Part shown: piece by piece, positions 1 to 7,561 of the stretch
How positions within the stretch are numbered: the first letter of the stretch is position 1
Layout of the letters: the number at the start of each line of letters is the position of its first letter
DNA from: Thermoplasmata archaeon
Lineage (GTDB): Archaea; Thermoplasmatota; Thermoplasmata; Lutacidiplasmatales; UBA184
Reading direction: 5' to 3'
DNA: 17,412 nucleotides
Assembly: GCA_021792485.1 (NCBI GenBank)
Contig: JAJYUO010000007.1
Span: forward strand, 1 to 17,412
Program-made: the position numbers and the translations under genes
The notes under the pieces: model-generated
Seen by the model: only the letters and a program-made list of their open reading frames with translations
The model's database searches: none
Told to the model about the DNA's origin: nothing

Positions 1-518
1 ACGGCTTCCAGGTGCTGACCGAACTCGGCCTTCTGCCGGGCCGGGGGCACGGCCGGCTGGGGAGTCCCGAGGCGGCGCTGATGACGAACGACTCGAACCG
101 CTTCGAGTGCCGACCGACGTATGTCGCTTGGGACGGCGGAGAGTTTCCCCCGCTCGCGGCGTGGCCGAAGGGAACGACGCTCTACGCTCCGTCGGCCCAC
201 GCCGAGGGCAAGCTGGTCCTGGCCGGACCCCCGGGAGAGAAGCTGCGCGAGCTCGAGGCGAACGGCCAGATCGTGTTCCGGTGGGTCGCCCCGGACGGGT
301 CCCCCGGCACCTACCCCTGGAACCCGAACGGCTCGGAGGGGAACGTCGCCGGGATGTGCAACCTCAACGGGAACGTCTTCGGAATGATGCCGCATCCGGA
401 GCGAGCGTTCTTCCAGCTCCAGCGACCCGATTGGACACGCGATGGCCACGCCGACGGACTCGGCGATGGCGCCCGGTTCCTGGACGCGGTGCTCGCCCAT
501 GCCGAGCGTCGCGGCTAG
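1..518 (+). CDS. purQ: Phosphoribosylformylglycinamidine synthase, glutaminase subunit PurQ (5' end missing)
   Basis: This is the C-terminal 171 residues of PurQ, the class I glutamine amidotransferase subunit that supplies ammonia to PurL in the fourth step of purine synthesis. The reading frame is open from the window edge; the first complete codon is at 3, and the first residues GFQVLTELGLLPG match the segment just after the nucleophile elbow (family motif CNGFQ), so the catalytic Cys lies just outside the window. The His and Glu of the triad are visible in GMMPHPERA (His codon 393-395). The fragment runs to the family's normal C-terminus. It ends at TAG 516-518, sharing a CTAG tetranucleotide with the convergent methyltransferase gene. 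The family assignment is firm; the start cannot be seen. Confidence 0.96.
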   Translation, partial: GFQVLTELGLLPGRGHGRLGSPEAALMTNDSNRFECRPTYVAWDGGEFPPLAAWPKGTTLYAPSAHAEGKLVLAGPPGEKLRELEANGQIVFRWVAPDGSPGTYPWNPNGSEGNVAGMCNLNGNVFGMMPHPERAFFQLQRPDWTRDGHADGLGDGARFLDAVLAHAERRG

Positions 519-1093
519 GTCCGGCGGTAGGCCCGCACCACGCTGAGGCGCTCCCCTTCGAGCTCGCGTCGCGCGACGACATCGACCTCCCCTCCGCCGG
601 TCCTCCACTCGAGCAGGATCTTCTCGAACGCGTGCGGATCCTGAAGGCTCGAGGCGAGCACGAAGGCATACGCCCCCGGGGCGAGGTGGTCGGCGAGGTC
701 CACGAAGAGCCTCTCGGTCACGCGGCAACCGTCCGGACCCCCGTCCAGAGCGAGGCGGTCCATCGGGTCCGGGTCGGAGGCGCCGAGGGGGGTCGGCAGG
801 TACGGGGGATTGCAGAGAATGCGATCGAAACGGCCCAACCCCCGGGCGAGGTCGGTCCGCACGGGCTCGATCGGAAGTCGCTCCTGGCGCGCGACCTGCG
901 AAAGAGCCTCGAGCGCGGCCCGGTTCCGGTCGGTCGCGACGACCGTGGCGCCGGAACGCGCCGCGATGAGCGCGAGATGACCGTTTCCCGTCCCGACGTC
1001 GAGGACCCGGAGCCCCCGCGTCCCCTCGGCGAACGGCGCGAGCAGCAAGGTGTCCTCGCGCGGAGGGTACACGCGCGCCCCGGTGTCGCTCAT
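515..1093 (-). CDS. hemK2: HemK2/Mtq2-family protein (glutamine-N5) methyltransferase
   Basis: A 192-aa SAM-dependent class I methyltransferase. Visible motifs are an N-terminal YPPREDT (residues 9-15), typical of the HemK2/Mtq2 branch, the SAM-binding loop DVGTGNG (32-38) and the catalytic NPPYLP (95-100), which positions a planar amide. LDGGPDG (116-122) is also characteristic. Family members methylate the glutamine of the GGQ loop of the class I release factor, in archaea and eukaryotes usually with a Trm112-type partner; no trm112 gene is in this window. The ATG at 1093 places the EDT motif at the usual short distance from the N-terminus, so longer in-frame extensions are not credible. 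The gene converges on purQ with a 4-nt overlap. Methylation of another protein or a small molecule cannot be excluded. Confidence 0.88.
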   Translation of the reverse strand: MSDTGARVYPPREDTLLLAPFAEGTRGLRVLDVGTGNGHLALIAARSGATVVATDRNRAALEALSQVARQERLPIEPVRTDLARGLGRFDRILCNPPYLPTPLGASDPDPMDRLALDGGPDGCRVTERLFVDLADHLAPGAYAFVLASSLQDPHAFEKILLEWRTGGGEVDVVARRELEGERLSVVRAYRRT

Positions 1094-1136
1094 CGGTCCG
1101 TGCGGTACTCTCGCTCGGGCCACGGCACTGCGGTGA

Positions 1137-1146
1137 CTTGATATCG
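1137..1146 (+). promoter_or_regulatory. Weak TATA-like element upstream of the THEP1-like gene
   Basis: TTGATATCG is the only AT-rich patch in the 85-nt divergent gap between the methyltransferase and NTPase genes. Its core is 34-39 nt before the GTG at 1179, which would give a leader of about 10 nt. It resembles the GATATC element before the tRNA gene. No comparable element is seen at the expected distance for the minus-strand methyltransferase gene. Confidence 0.3.
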
Positions 1147-1178
1147 ACTCCCGCCGTACACGGGCGGAGCTACTGGCA

Positions 1179-1736
1179 GTGCCTCGTCGCGCGACCGCGC
1201 CCGTCAAGATCGGAATCACCGGCCTTCCCGGCTCGGGGAAGACCCAGACGCTGCTGCGGATCATCCAGCTCCTGGAGCAGGAGGGGATCACGGTCGGCGG
1301 CATCGTCACCGAGCCGATCCTGGAGAAGGGTCGACGGACCGGATTCCGTATCGTGGACTGGCTTACCAAGGAGGAGGAGGTCTTCGCGCACGAGTCCGTG
1401 AAGTCCCGCGTTCGCTCCGGCCGCTACGGGGTCAACGTCCACGCGCTCGAGGACCTGGGGGCCCGCGCCCTCGCCGAAGCGCGGGCGGACGCCGACGTCG
1501 TCGTGATCGACGAGGTCGGGAAGATGGAGGTCGACAGCGACGCGTTCACGAAGGCGATCGTGGAGACCCTGGACTCGAGCAAGTCGATCGTCATGACCCT
1601 GCACAAGAAGTCGCGCAACCCGCTTCTGCAGGACATCCGCCGGCGCGACGAGCTCCGCCTCCTCGAGGTCACTCCGGTGAACAAGAACCTCCTCGCGTTC
1701 AAGGTCGTCCACCTCCTCACCGGCCGTGCCCACTGA
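1179..1736 (+). CDS. THEP1-family nucleoside-triphosphatase
   Basis: A 185-aa P-loop NTPase of the THEP1 family (archaeal homologues of human cancer-related NTPase). The Walker A motif GLPGSGKT is at residues 15-22, and Walker B VVVIDEVGKME at 107-117 carries the family's DEVGKME signature; GRRTGFRIVD (51-60) is another family block. Characterised members hydrolyse ATP and GTP slowly in vitro, and their cellular role is unsettled. The start is a GTG at 1179; the P-loop begins 14 residues later, and no ATG lies in frame between. The last 11 nt overlap the start of trm1, so the two genes are very likely co-transcribed and translationally coupled, though a functional link with tRNA modification is only suggested by position. 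Confidence 0.9.
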   Translation: MPRRATAPVKIGITGLPGSGKTQTLLRIIQLLEQEGITVGGIVTEPILEKGRRTGFRIVDWLTKEEEVFAHESVKSRVRSGRYGVNVHALEDLGARALAEARADADVVVIDEVGKMEVDSDAFTKAIVETLDSSKSIVMTLHKKSRNPLLQDIRRRDELRLLEVTPVNKNLLAFKVVHLLTGRAH

Positions 1737-2856
1737 ACCGACCCCGACGGTCCTGCCGTCCTCGGTCGAGCGCTCGATCGAAGGGAGCACCGAGCTCTGG
1801 CTGCCGCCGACCGGATCCCGCCGCGGCCCGGCCCGGCGCCGCGCGGTCTTCTACAACCCCGCGATGGCCCTGGACCGCGACCTGAACGTCGCCTTCGCAC
1901 GCGCGGCGGAAGCGCGGGGCCTCCCTCCGTGGAACGCCTGGGAGATGCTCGGAGCCACCGGCGTTCGGGGCCTGCGGCTCCTCCACGAGACCCAAGCGAT
2001 CGGCTCGCTAATCATCACCGAGCGCGACCCTGAGGCGCTCCAAGTACTCCGTCGCAACGCCGAGGAGGTCGGCCCGGATCGCGCGGCGATCGTCGCCGGC
2101 GACGCGCGGGCCGTCCCGCCCGGGGCCCCGTTCGATTACGTGGACCTCGATCCGTACGGCTCGCCGATCCCATTCCTTCCGGCGTTGTTCCGGTCGGTGG
2201 CGGACGGCGCGATCGCGGCCGTAACCGCGACCGACATGATGGTCCTCGCCGGCGTGACCGCCGGCGCCTGCCCGCGGATCTACGGCGCGCGTCCGATCCG
2301 CGGGCGCCTCGCCCCCGAGTCGGGGCTTCGGATCCTGATCGCCTACCTCGACCGCGAGGCGCGTGCGCACGGCGTTGGGATTCATCCGCTCCTCTCCTAC
2401 GTCCAGGGACACCACGTCCGGACCTACTTCGCCATCGACCGGGCCGGGGCCGATCGGCCCTCGCCGGTCGGGCCGATCGACCCGGCGACGTGGGAAGGTC
2501 CGTGGATCGCCGGCCCGGGTCCGTTCGGCCCGATGTGGCTCGGTCCGCTGGGCGACCCGGAGTGGGTCGGCCACCTCCAGCTCCCACCCAGCGCGGCGCG
2601 GCCCCGGGAGACCGCGGCGTTCCTCGCGCGGCTCCTCCAGGAATCGGAGGTCGACCGCCCGTTCTACTACGAGCCGAACGAGTTGGCCCGAAGGGTCGGC
2701 CGCGCCGAGCCTCCCTCGGTCGACGCGCTCCTCGCCGCCCTGCGCGCGCGCGGCGCGCACGCGGCGCGCGGGCATCCCCGGGAGACGGCGATCCGCACGG
2801 ACGCGCCCCGCGCGCTCGTGGAGGACGTCGTCCGCCGTCTCGCGTCGCCCGTCTAA
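1726..2856 (+). CDS. trm1: tRNA (guanine26-N2/N2-N2)-dimethyltransferase Trm1
   Basis: A 376-aa Trm1 enzyme, which uses SAM to make m2G and m2,2G at position 26 of tRNA. Diagnostic blocks appear in order: FYNPAMALDRDL (42-53), the SAM-binding EMLGATGVRGLR (73-84), DLDPYGSP (140-147), which holds the catalytic-site Asp and Pro, ATDMMVLAG (168-176), and IHPLLSYVQGHHVRTYF (219-235). The length is normal for archaea. The GTG start at 1726 overlaps the upstream NTPase gene by 11 nt and leaves about 40 residues before the first conserved block. An internal GTG would be possible, but no ATG fits. The stop TAA (2854-2856) overlaps the convergent helicase gene by 4 nt. The tRNA-Trp in this window carries A at position 26 and so is not a predicted substrate. 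Confidence 0.94.
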   Translation: MPTEPTPTVLPSSVERSIEGSTELWLPPTGSRRGPARRRAVFYNPAMALDRDLNVAFARAAEARGLPPWNAWEMLGATGVRGLRLLHETQAIGSLIITERDPEALQVLRRNAEEVGPDRAAIVAGDARAVPPGAPFDYVDLDPYGSPIPFLPALFRSVADGAIAAVTATDMMVLAGVTAGACPRIYGARPIRGRLAPESGLRILIAYLDREARAHGVGIHPLLSYVQGHHVRTYFAIDRAGADRPSPVGPIDPATWEGPWIAGPGPFGPMWLGPLGDPEWVGHLQLPPSAARPRETAAFLARLLQESEVDRPFYYEPNELARRVGRAEPPSVDALLAALRARGAHAARGHPRETAIRTDAPRALVEDVVRRLASPV

Positions 2857-5708
2857 TCCCAGAACGCGCGGGTCCGGGCGTAGTTCCGCTCCGCGCGGAT
2901 GAGCTCCGCGACGAACTCGTCGTCGGTCCGATACAGGCGGGCCAGCAATCGGCGCGCGGTCTCGGGTCCCACCCCCCGGGCGGCTAGCGCCCACAGGGCC
3001 CGTTCGCCGTAGTGGGCGACCAGTTCCGCCGAGGTATACGCCGTCCGGATCAGTCCCTCCGTGGCGCCGCCGGGAACGGGGGCCGAACGTCGGCGACCCC
3101 GACCGCTCGGGCGCGGCGCCGCCTCCCGCGCCCTCCACTTGCGCTTCGCGTAGCGCACCAGCCGGTCGATCTCGTCGGTCCGTCGGGGGTTGACCGCCGC
3201 GCTCAGGGCTCCCCGGCAGAGCCGGCAGACGCTCCCTCCCTCGGCCCGGTAGCGATCCGGCGTCGTGGTGCGCGTGAAGCCGCAGCGCAAGCAGACGAGC
3301 GCGATCGGCTCGCGGCCCAGCCGCTCGCGCAGGGCCTTCAATAGCGTGGGCGGCGGAGTGTCGCTCTGGACCCGCCAGCGAAGGCGTTCGAGCACGGCCT
3401 CCTCGATCGGTCCGAGCGCGACCGGCTCGACCCGGAGCGCCCCGGATCGGATGCGCTCCAGGACCGAGACGGCGTGATCGATGTCGTGACGGTCGTGCAG
3501 CGTCTTCTCGAGCGTCTCCTCTCCGAGCGGCGTCTCCCGGCTCGCCTCGAGCAGCGGCTCCAGGGACCGGAGGTCGCGGGGATCGGCGCTCGGCGGGATC
3601 TGGCCGAACTTCCGCGCGACCGTGAGGAACACCCACCGGTAGTCGAGGCTGCTCGGGACCAGCCGCTCCACCAGCGGCGTCAACTCCTCGGGCGGAACGG
3701 CGAACGCGTCGGCGAGCGCCGGGCCGTCCAGGGCGACCGGCAGCTCGAGCGCGATCGCGGTCGGCTCGTCCGCGACGACCTCCACGCGACCTCCCAGCCG
3801 GTCGGTGAGGCGGGCCGAGACCGCCAAGGCGAGGGTCTCGTTGGTCCGGGTGCCGAAGCAGGCTCCGTAGATCGCGACCCGTCCGCGGAGGGCGACGGTG
3901 ATCCGCTCGTCGTCCGCGATCGCCTTTGCCGCCCGGGCGGCCTCCCTTCGAGCGGCGAGCCGCTCCCGGTCCGCGAGCGAGAGCGGGTACTCGTCGTACC
4001 GTCCGGTCCGCCGCAGGCGGCCGATCTCCTGGGCGACCTCGAACGGCACCGGGATGTCCTCTCCCGCCCAGCGGGGTTCCTGCCCGATCTCGTTCACCGC
4101 CTCCACCAGGAGCTCGTCCTCGCGGTGCTCCACGACCTTCCACGTCCGCCCGTGCAGGAGGAAGATCTCCTCCGGTTGGGAGAGGATCTGGGTGAGCACG
4201 AACCGCTCGTCCAACGTTCCGATCGGGCGGCGGCTCGCGATGTCGCGCAGGCGGTAGGTCCGTTCGTCGGGGATCAGCGAGAGCGTCGCGTAGAACCGCC
4301 GCAAGGTCCCCCGCCCCGGACCGAGCCGGGTGCCGGCCGACCGGGCGAGCCCGAGCCCCTCGAGATAGTCGAGGAGGTCCCCCCACTCGACCTCGGAGAG
4401 ACCTCCCGCCGGGGCCGCATGGCTCAACTGGGCGACGAGCTCCGCGCGATCGACCGGGCCCTGCGCCCGCAGGGCCGCAATGACCTGCTGGGCGATCGCC
4501 AGGCGATTGCGCGTGCGCCATCGGGTCGGCTCGATCTCGCCGGCCATCGCTCGCCGGGCGAGGACCGCCGCCTCCTCCAGGTCGTCGTCGTCGAAGCCGA
4601 TGACGGTCCCGTGGATCGTCCGCTCCTGTCGGTGGCCGCTGCGGCCGACCCGCTGAACGAGGCGGCCGACCTGGTGGGGGGAGCCGAGCTGGACCACGTG
4701 ATCGACCTCGCCGACGTCGATCCCGAGCTCGAGCGAACTCGTCGCGACCAGACCGCGCAATCTCCCTTCCCGGAAGGCGGTCTCCGCCTCCTCGCGCACC
4801 TCCCGGGAGAGCGACCCATGGTGGACGGCGATCGCAAGATCGGGGGCGAGGCGATGGAGCCGTGCCGCGATCCCTTCGGCGGTCGGTCGCGTGTTCACGA
4901 GGACGAGGGTCGCCCGATGGCTTCGGATCTCCTCCTCCAGCTCGCGAAGTACGGGGACGAGGTTCGCGTCGGCCCGGAGCTCCGAGACGACCTCGGGAGG
5001 AAGCGGGTCGCGGTCGACGCGCGCGCGTCGGGCCGTCAGTTCGATGGCACGGCGCCCGGTCGCGAGCCGGATCTCGACCGAGCGGGGATGCGGAGACAGA
5101 TAGCGAGCGACCTCCTCCGGATTCCCGACGGTCGCCGATAGGCCGATCCGACGCACGCGCCGGCCGGTCCAGGCGTCCAGCCGTTCGAGCGTGAGCGCGA
5201 GCTGCGCGCCGCGGTCCGAAGGCACTAGCTCGTGGACCTCGTCCACGACGACCGTGCGGACGCCGCGCAGCGCTTCGCGCAGCCGCGGCCCGACCAGGAG
5301 GATCTGGAGCGTCTCCGGGGTCGTCAGCAATAGGTCCGGAGGACGACGGGACTGGGCCAGCCGCTGGGCCGAGGGGGTGTCGCCGTGGCGGACCGCCGCG
5401 ACCAGGCCCACGTCCTTCGCGAGCCCGACGATGCGGTACTCGAGGTCTCGGTTCAGGGCCCGCAACGGCGTGACGTAGAGGATGCTGGTCGGGGGGCTCG
5501 GATCCTTCAGCTGCCGGGACAGGAGGGGGAGGAGCGCGGCCTCGGTCTTCCCGGTCCCGGTCGGCGACACGAGGAGGGCGTCGGCCGCGCTCCGAAGAAC
5601 CGGGAGCGCGAGCTGCTGGATCTCGGTCGGTTCCTCGATCCCCCGGCGCCGCGCGGCGTCGATCAGGCGTCGGTCCAGCCAAGCGAATCCCGACCCATCG
5701 AGCGCCAC
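2853..5708 (-). CDS. lhr: Lhr-type superfamily 2 ATP-dependent helicase with C-terminal zinc-finger-like motif
   Basis: A 951-aa SF2 helicase of the Lhr family, whose archaeal members act on DNA or RNA in repair and RNA metabolism. Visible motifs are TEIQ (28-31), Walker A SPTGTGKT (48-55), TTPETL (129-134), the DEVH box DEVHE (156-160), SAT (191-193), motif V SSLELGIDVG (324-333) and motif VI QRVGRSGHR (352-360). The Lhr-specific region follows, with a winged-helix-like stretch near 410-460. A CLRCG...CRLC pattern (Cys 806, 809, 828, 831) looks like a four-Cys zinc site. A helix-hairpin-helix-like stretch, ARGVGPETARRLL, is near 910-922. The start is GTG at 5708, about 40 residues before the P-loop; a TTTT-rich patch 20-29 nt upstream may be its TATA element. 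Family call is firm; subgroup and substrate are not determined. Confidence 0.93.
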   Translation of the reverse strand: MALDGSGFAWLDRRLIDAARRRGIEEPTEIQQLALPVLRSAADALLVSPTGTGKTEAALLPLLSRQLKDPSPPTSILYVTPLRALNRDLEYRIVGLAKDVGLVAAVRHGDTPSAQRLAQSRRPPDLLLTTPETLQILLVGPRLREALRGVRTVVVDEVHELVPSDRGAQLALTLERLDAWTGRRVRRIGLSATVGNPEEVARYLSPHPRSVEIRLATGRRAIELTARRARVDRDPLPPEVVSELRADANLVPVLRELEEEIRSHRATLVLVNTRPTAEGIAARLHRLAPDLAIAVHHGSLSREVREEAETAFREGRLRGLVATSSLELGIDVGEVDHVVQLGSPHQVGRLVQRVGRSGHRQERTIHGTVIGFDDDDLEEAAVLARRAMAGEIEPTRWRTRNRLAIAQQVIAALRAQGPVDRAELVAQLSHAAPAGGLSEVEWGDLLDYLEGLGLARSAGTRLGPGRGTLRRFYATLSLIPDERTYRLRDIASRRPIGTLDERFVLTQILSQPEEIFLLHGRTWKVVEHREDELLVEAVNEIGQEPRWAGEDIPVPFEVAQEIGRLRRTGRYDEYPLSLADRERLAARREAARAAKAIADDERITVALRGRVAIYGACFGTRTNETLALAVSARLTDRLGGRVEVVADEPTAIALELPVALDGPALADAFAVPPEELTPLVERLVPSSLDYRWVFLTVARKFGQIPPSADPRDLRSLEPLLEASRETPLGEETLEKTLHDRHDIDHAVSVLERIRSGALRVEPVALGPIEEAVLERLRWRVQSDTPPPTLLKALRERLGREPIALVCLRCGFTRTTTPDRYRAEGGSVCRLCRGALSAAVNPRRTDEIDRLVRYAKRKWRAREAAPRPSGRGRRRSAPVPGGATEGLIRTAYTSAELVAHYGERALWALAARGVGPETARRLLARLYRTDDEFVAELIRAERNYARTRAFWD

Positions 5709-5727
5709 GCTTTGCCGGGCCGGCGCT

Positions 5728-5737
5728 CAAAGAAAAC
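5728..5737 (-). promoter_or_regulatory. Possible TATA element for the Lhr-type helicase gene
   Basis: On the minus strand this reads GTTTTCTTTG and lies 20-29 nt before the GTG at 5708, the spacing expected for a leaderless archaeal transcript. It stands out in very GC-rich surroundings but matches the TATA consensus only loosely. A second candidate for the same gene is the minus-strand reading of the element at 5777-5784, which would give a leader of about 40 nt. Confidence 0.35.
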
Positions 5738-5776
5738 GCCGTCGGAGCGCCGTTCGTTTTGCCCCGTTGGCTCGGG

Positions 5777-5784
5777 CTTATACG
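5777..5784 (+). promoter_or_regulatory. TATA-like element for the SDR-GT2 unit
   Basis: CTTATACG is the clearest TATA-like sequence in the 126-nt gap between the divergent helicase and SDR genes. It predicts a transcript start near 5804, about 30 nt before the ATG at 5835. GAGGT at 5821-5825, 9 nt before that ATG, would then serve as a Shine-Dalgarno-like site and favours the start chosen. Confidence 0.45.
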
Positions 5785-5834
5785 CCATGCGCCCTCCGAC
5801 CTCCCCGACCTTTGGCGCGCGAGGTCGCAGAACC

Positions 5835-6785
5835 ATGGCACGAACGTCGGCGGTCGTCTTCGGGGCGGAGGGGTTCATCGGGAGCCACCTCGTCCCCTAC
5901 TTGGAGCAGGCGGGGTTCGCGACGACCGCCGTAAGCCAGCATCCGATCCCTGCGCGCCGGCGCGTCCCAACCGCCCGGTACGCCTCGGGGTGCGATGTGA
6001 CCGACGCCCGGCGCGTGGGCGCGGTCCTGCGAAGCGCGCGCCCGGACCTCGTCTTCCACCTGGCGGCGATGAGTTCGCCGACGTTCTCCTGGAAGGAGCC
6101 GTGGACGACGATGCAGACGAACGTCCTCGGCACGGTCAACGTCCTCGAGGCGGTCCGCGCCCATGCGCCGCGGGCGCGCGTCTTCGTCGCGTGCTCGAGC
6201 GCGGAGTACGGCCACGGGCACCGTCCCGGGACCCCGACCGCGGAGACGGCTCCGCTCCTGCCGCTCCATCCCTATGGGGTCAGCAAGGTCGCCCAGGACC
6301 TCCTCGCCTACCAGTATTTCGTCAACTACGGGGTCCGAACGATCCGCGGACGGATCTTCAACACGATCGGGCCCGGCAAGACCGGCGAGGTCACGAGCGA
6401 CATCGCCCGCCAGCTCGTCGCGATCGAACGCGGCGCCCGACCGAAGGTCGTCCGGATCGGGAACCTCGCCGCCCGACGGGACTTCACGGACGTGCGCGAC
6501 ATGGTCCGCGCGATGGTCACCCTCACGCGTCGAGGGCGGGTCGGCGAGGTCTACAACCTCGCGAGCGGGCGCGCGCGCTCGATCCGCGAGGTCCTTCGCC
6601 TCCTGATCCGGCTATCCGGAACGGGCGCGACGTGGACGATCGACCCGCAGCGGATCCGTCCGACCGACGAGCCGTACATCGTCGGCGACCCGAGCCGACT
6701 GCGCCGAGCGATCGGCTGGGCCCCGCGATTCGCGCTCGAGCGGACGCTCGCCGACATCCTCGATACGTTTCGCGCCGTTCCGTGA
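5835..6785 (+). CDS. Extended SDR nucleotide-sugar enzyme (GDP-6-deoxymannose reductase / GDP-mannose dehydratase-like)
   Basis: A 316-aa extended short-chain dehydrogenase acting on a nucleotide sugar. The NAD(P)-binding loop GAEGFIG is at residues 10-16, the catalytic Ser in CSSAEYG (120-126), and the Tyr/Lys pair in YGVSK (147-151). RIFNTIGPGK (173-182) and RPTDEPYIVGDPSRLRRAIGW (275-295) resemble the GDP-mannose 4,6-dehydratase and GDP-4-keto-6-deoxymannose reductase branch. The canonical GMD segments around cofactor binding are not obvious, so a reductase or epimerase role is as likely as a dehydratase one. The ATG at 5835 begins seven codons before the Rossmann beta strand and has GAGGT upstream; an in-frame ATG at 5787 would add 16 residues. 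The stop overlaps the GTG of the next gene (GTGA), so the two genes form an operon. Confidence 0.85.
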   Translation: MARTSAVVFGAEGFIGSHLVPYLEQAGFATTAVSQHPIPARRRVPTARYASGCDVTDARRVGAVLRSARPDLVFHLAAMSSPTFSWKEPWTTMQTNVLGTVNVLEAVRAHAPRARVFVACSSAEYGHGHRPGTPTAETAPLLPLHPYGVSKVAQDLLAYQYFVNYGVRTIRGRIFNTIGPGKTGEVTSDIARQLVAIERGARPKVVRIGNLAARRDFTDVRDMVRAMVTLTRRGRVGEVYNLASGRARSIREVLRLLIRLSGTGATWTIDPQRIRPTDEPYIVGDPSRLRRAIGWAPRFALERTLADILDTFRAVP

Positions 6786-7561
6786 GCGCCCCGTCCCCCG
6801 CGCCGAGGACCGTCTCCGTCGTCTGTCCGACGTTCCAGGAAGGCGCCTCGATCGCCACGTTCCTGGAGCGGATCCGCTCCGCCCACCCCCGGTTCGGCCC
6901 GGTCCGGCTCGCCGAGCTCATCTTCGTCGACGACGGGAGCACCGACGGCACCCTCACGACGCTGCGCGACGCGGAGCGGACTTGGACATCGCCCCGGGTG
7001 GTCCTTATCGTGCGCGACCGCAAGGCCGGCACCGTCTCGGCCCAGGTCCTCGGCATCCAGCGGTCGACCTCGCCGATCGTCGTCACGATGGATGCGGACG
7101 GCCAGCATCCCGCCGACACGATCGCACGGCTCGCCGAGGCATGGGAGCCCGGGATCGACCTCGTCGTCGCTTCCCGCTACGTTCCGGGGGGGAGCGTCGA
7201 CTGGGAGTTCGCGCACCGCGCCGTCATCAGCGCGGGAGCCCGGGCGATCTCCCGCATCGCGCTTCCCGGGGCCCGACGCCTGACCGACCCGCTCTCCGGG
7301 TTCTTTCTCGTGAGGAAAGAGCTGGTCGCCGACCCCCCGATGAAGGAGCCAGGGTACAAAGTCCTGCTCTACGTGCTCGCCCGGCATCCCCGGGCCCGCC
7401 TCCGGGAGATCCCGTACGAGATGGGCACGCGGATCGCGGGCGAGTCGAAGCTGGTGCGGGGGCTCGGGTTCGTCCCGTCGTTCCTGAAGGAGCTGGCCCG
7501 CTACCGCCGGCTGGCGCGATCGCAAACGGCGAGCGTGCCGTCAGCCGCCGACTCCCGGTGA
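6782..7561 (+). CDS. GT2 family polyprenol-phosphate hexosyltransferase (Dol-P-Man synthase-like)
   Basis: A 259-aa family 2 glycosyltransferase resembling the catalytic domain of DPM1. It probably transfers a hexose from a nucleotide sugar to a polyprenyl phosphate on the cytoplasmic face. Visible motifs are CPTFQEG (15-21), VDDGSTDGT (49-57), the metal-binding DADGQHP (104-110), SRYVPGG (131-137), LTDPLSGFF (167-175) and GESKL (220-224). It lacks the C-terminal membrane helices found in some DPM1/GtrB-type proteins, so membrane association would be peripheral or through a partner. The GTG start overlaps the TGA of the SDR gene by 4 nt. Its last 21 nt overlap the end of a convergent membrane-protein gene. 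Donor and acceptor are inferred from family only; a glucosyl transfer is possible. Confidence 0.88.
   Translation: MSAPSPAPRTVSVVCPTFQEGASIATFLERIRSAHPRFGPVRLAELIFVDDGSTDGTLTTLRDAERTWTSPRVVLIVRDRKAGTVSAQVLGIQRSTSPIVVTMDADGQHPADTIARLAEAWEPGIDLVVASRYVPGGSVDWEFAHRAVISAGARAISRIALPGARRLTDPLSGFFLVRKELVADPPMKEPGYKVLLYVLARHPRARLREIPYEMGTRIAGESKLVRGLGFVPSFLKELARYRRLARSQTASVPSAADSR

Noticed and set aside
3474..5141. Plus-strand open frame of 555 codons antisense to the helicase gene
   Set aside because: The translation has no domain signature, and the opposite strand encodes all SF2 helicase motifs in order.
5385..5834. N-terminal extension of the SDR frame
   Set aside because: It overlaps the divergent helicase gene and lacks homology-like content; the Rossmann motif begins right after the ATG at 5835.
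2008..5841. Minus-strand open frame of 1277 codons overlapping the helicase gene
   Set aside because: It runs in another frame through the Lhr gene, is dominated by Arg, Pro and Gly, and has no recognisable motif; long open shadow frames are expected at this GC content.
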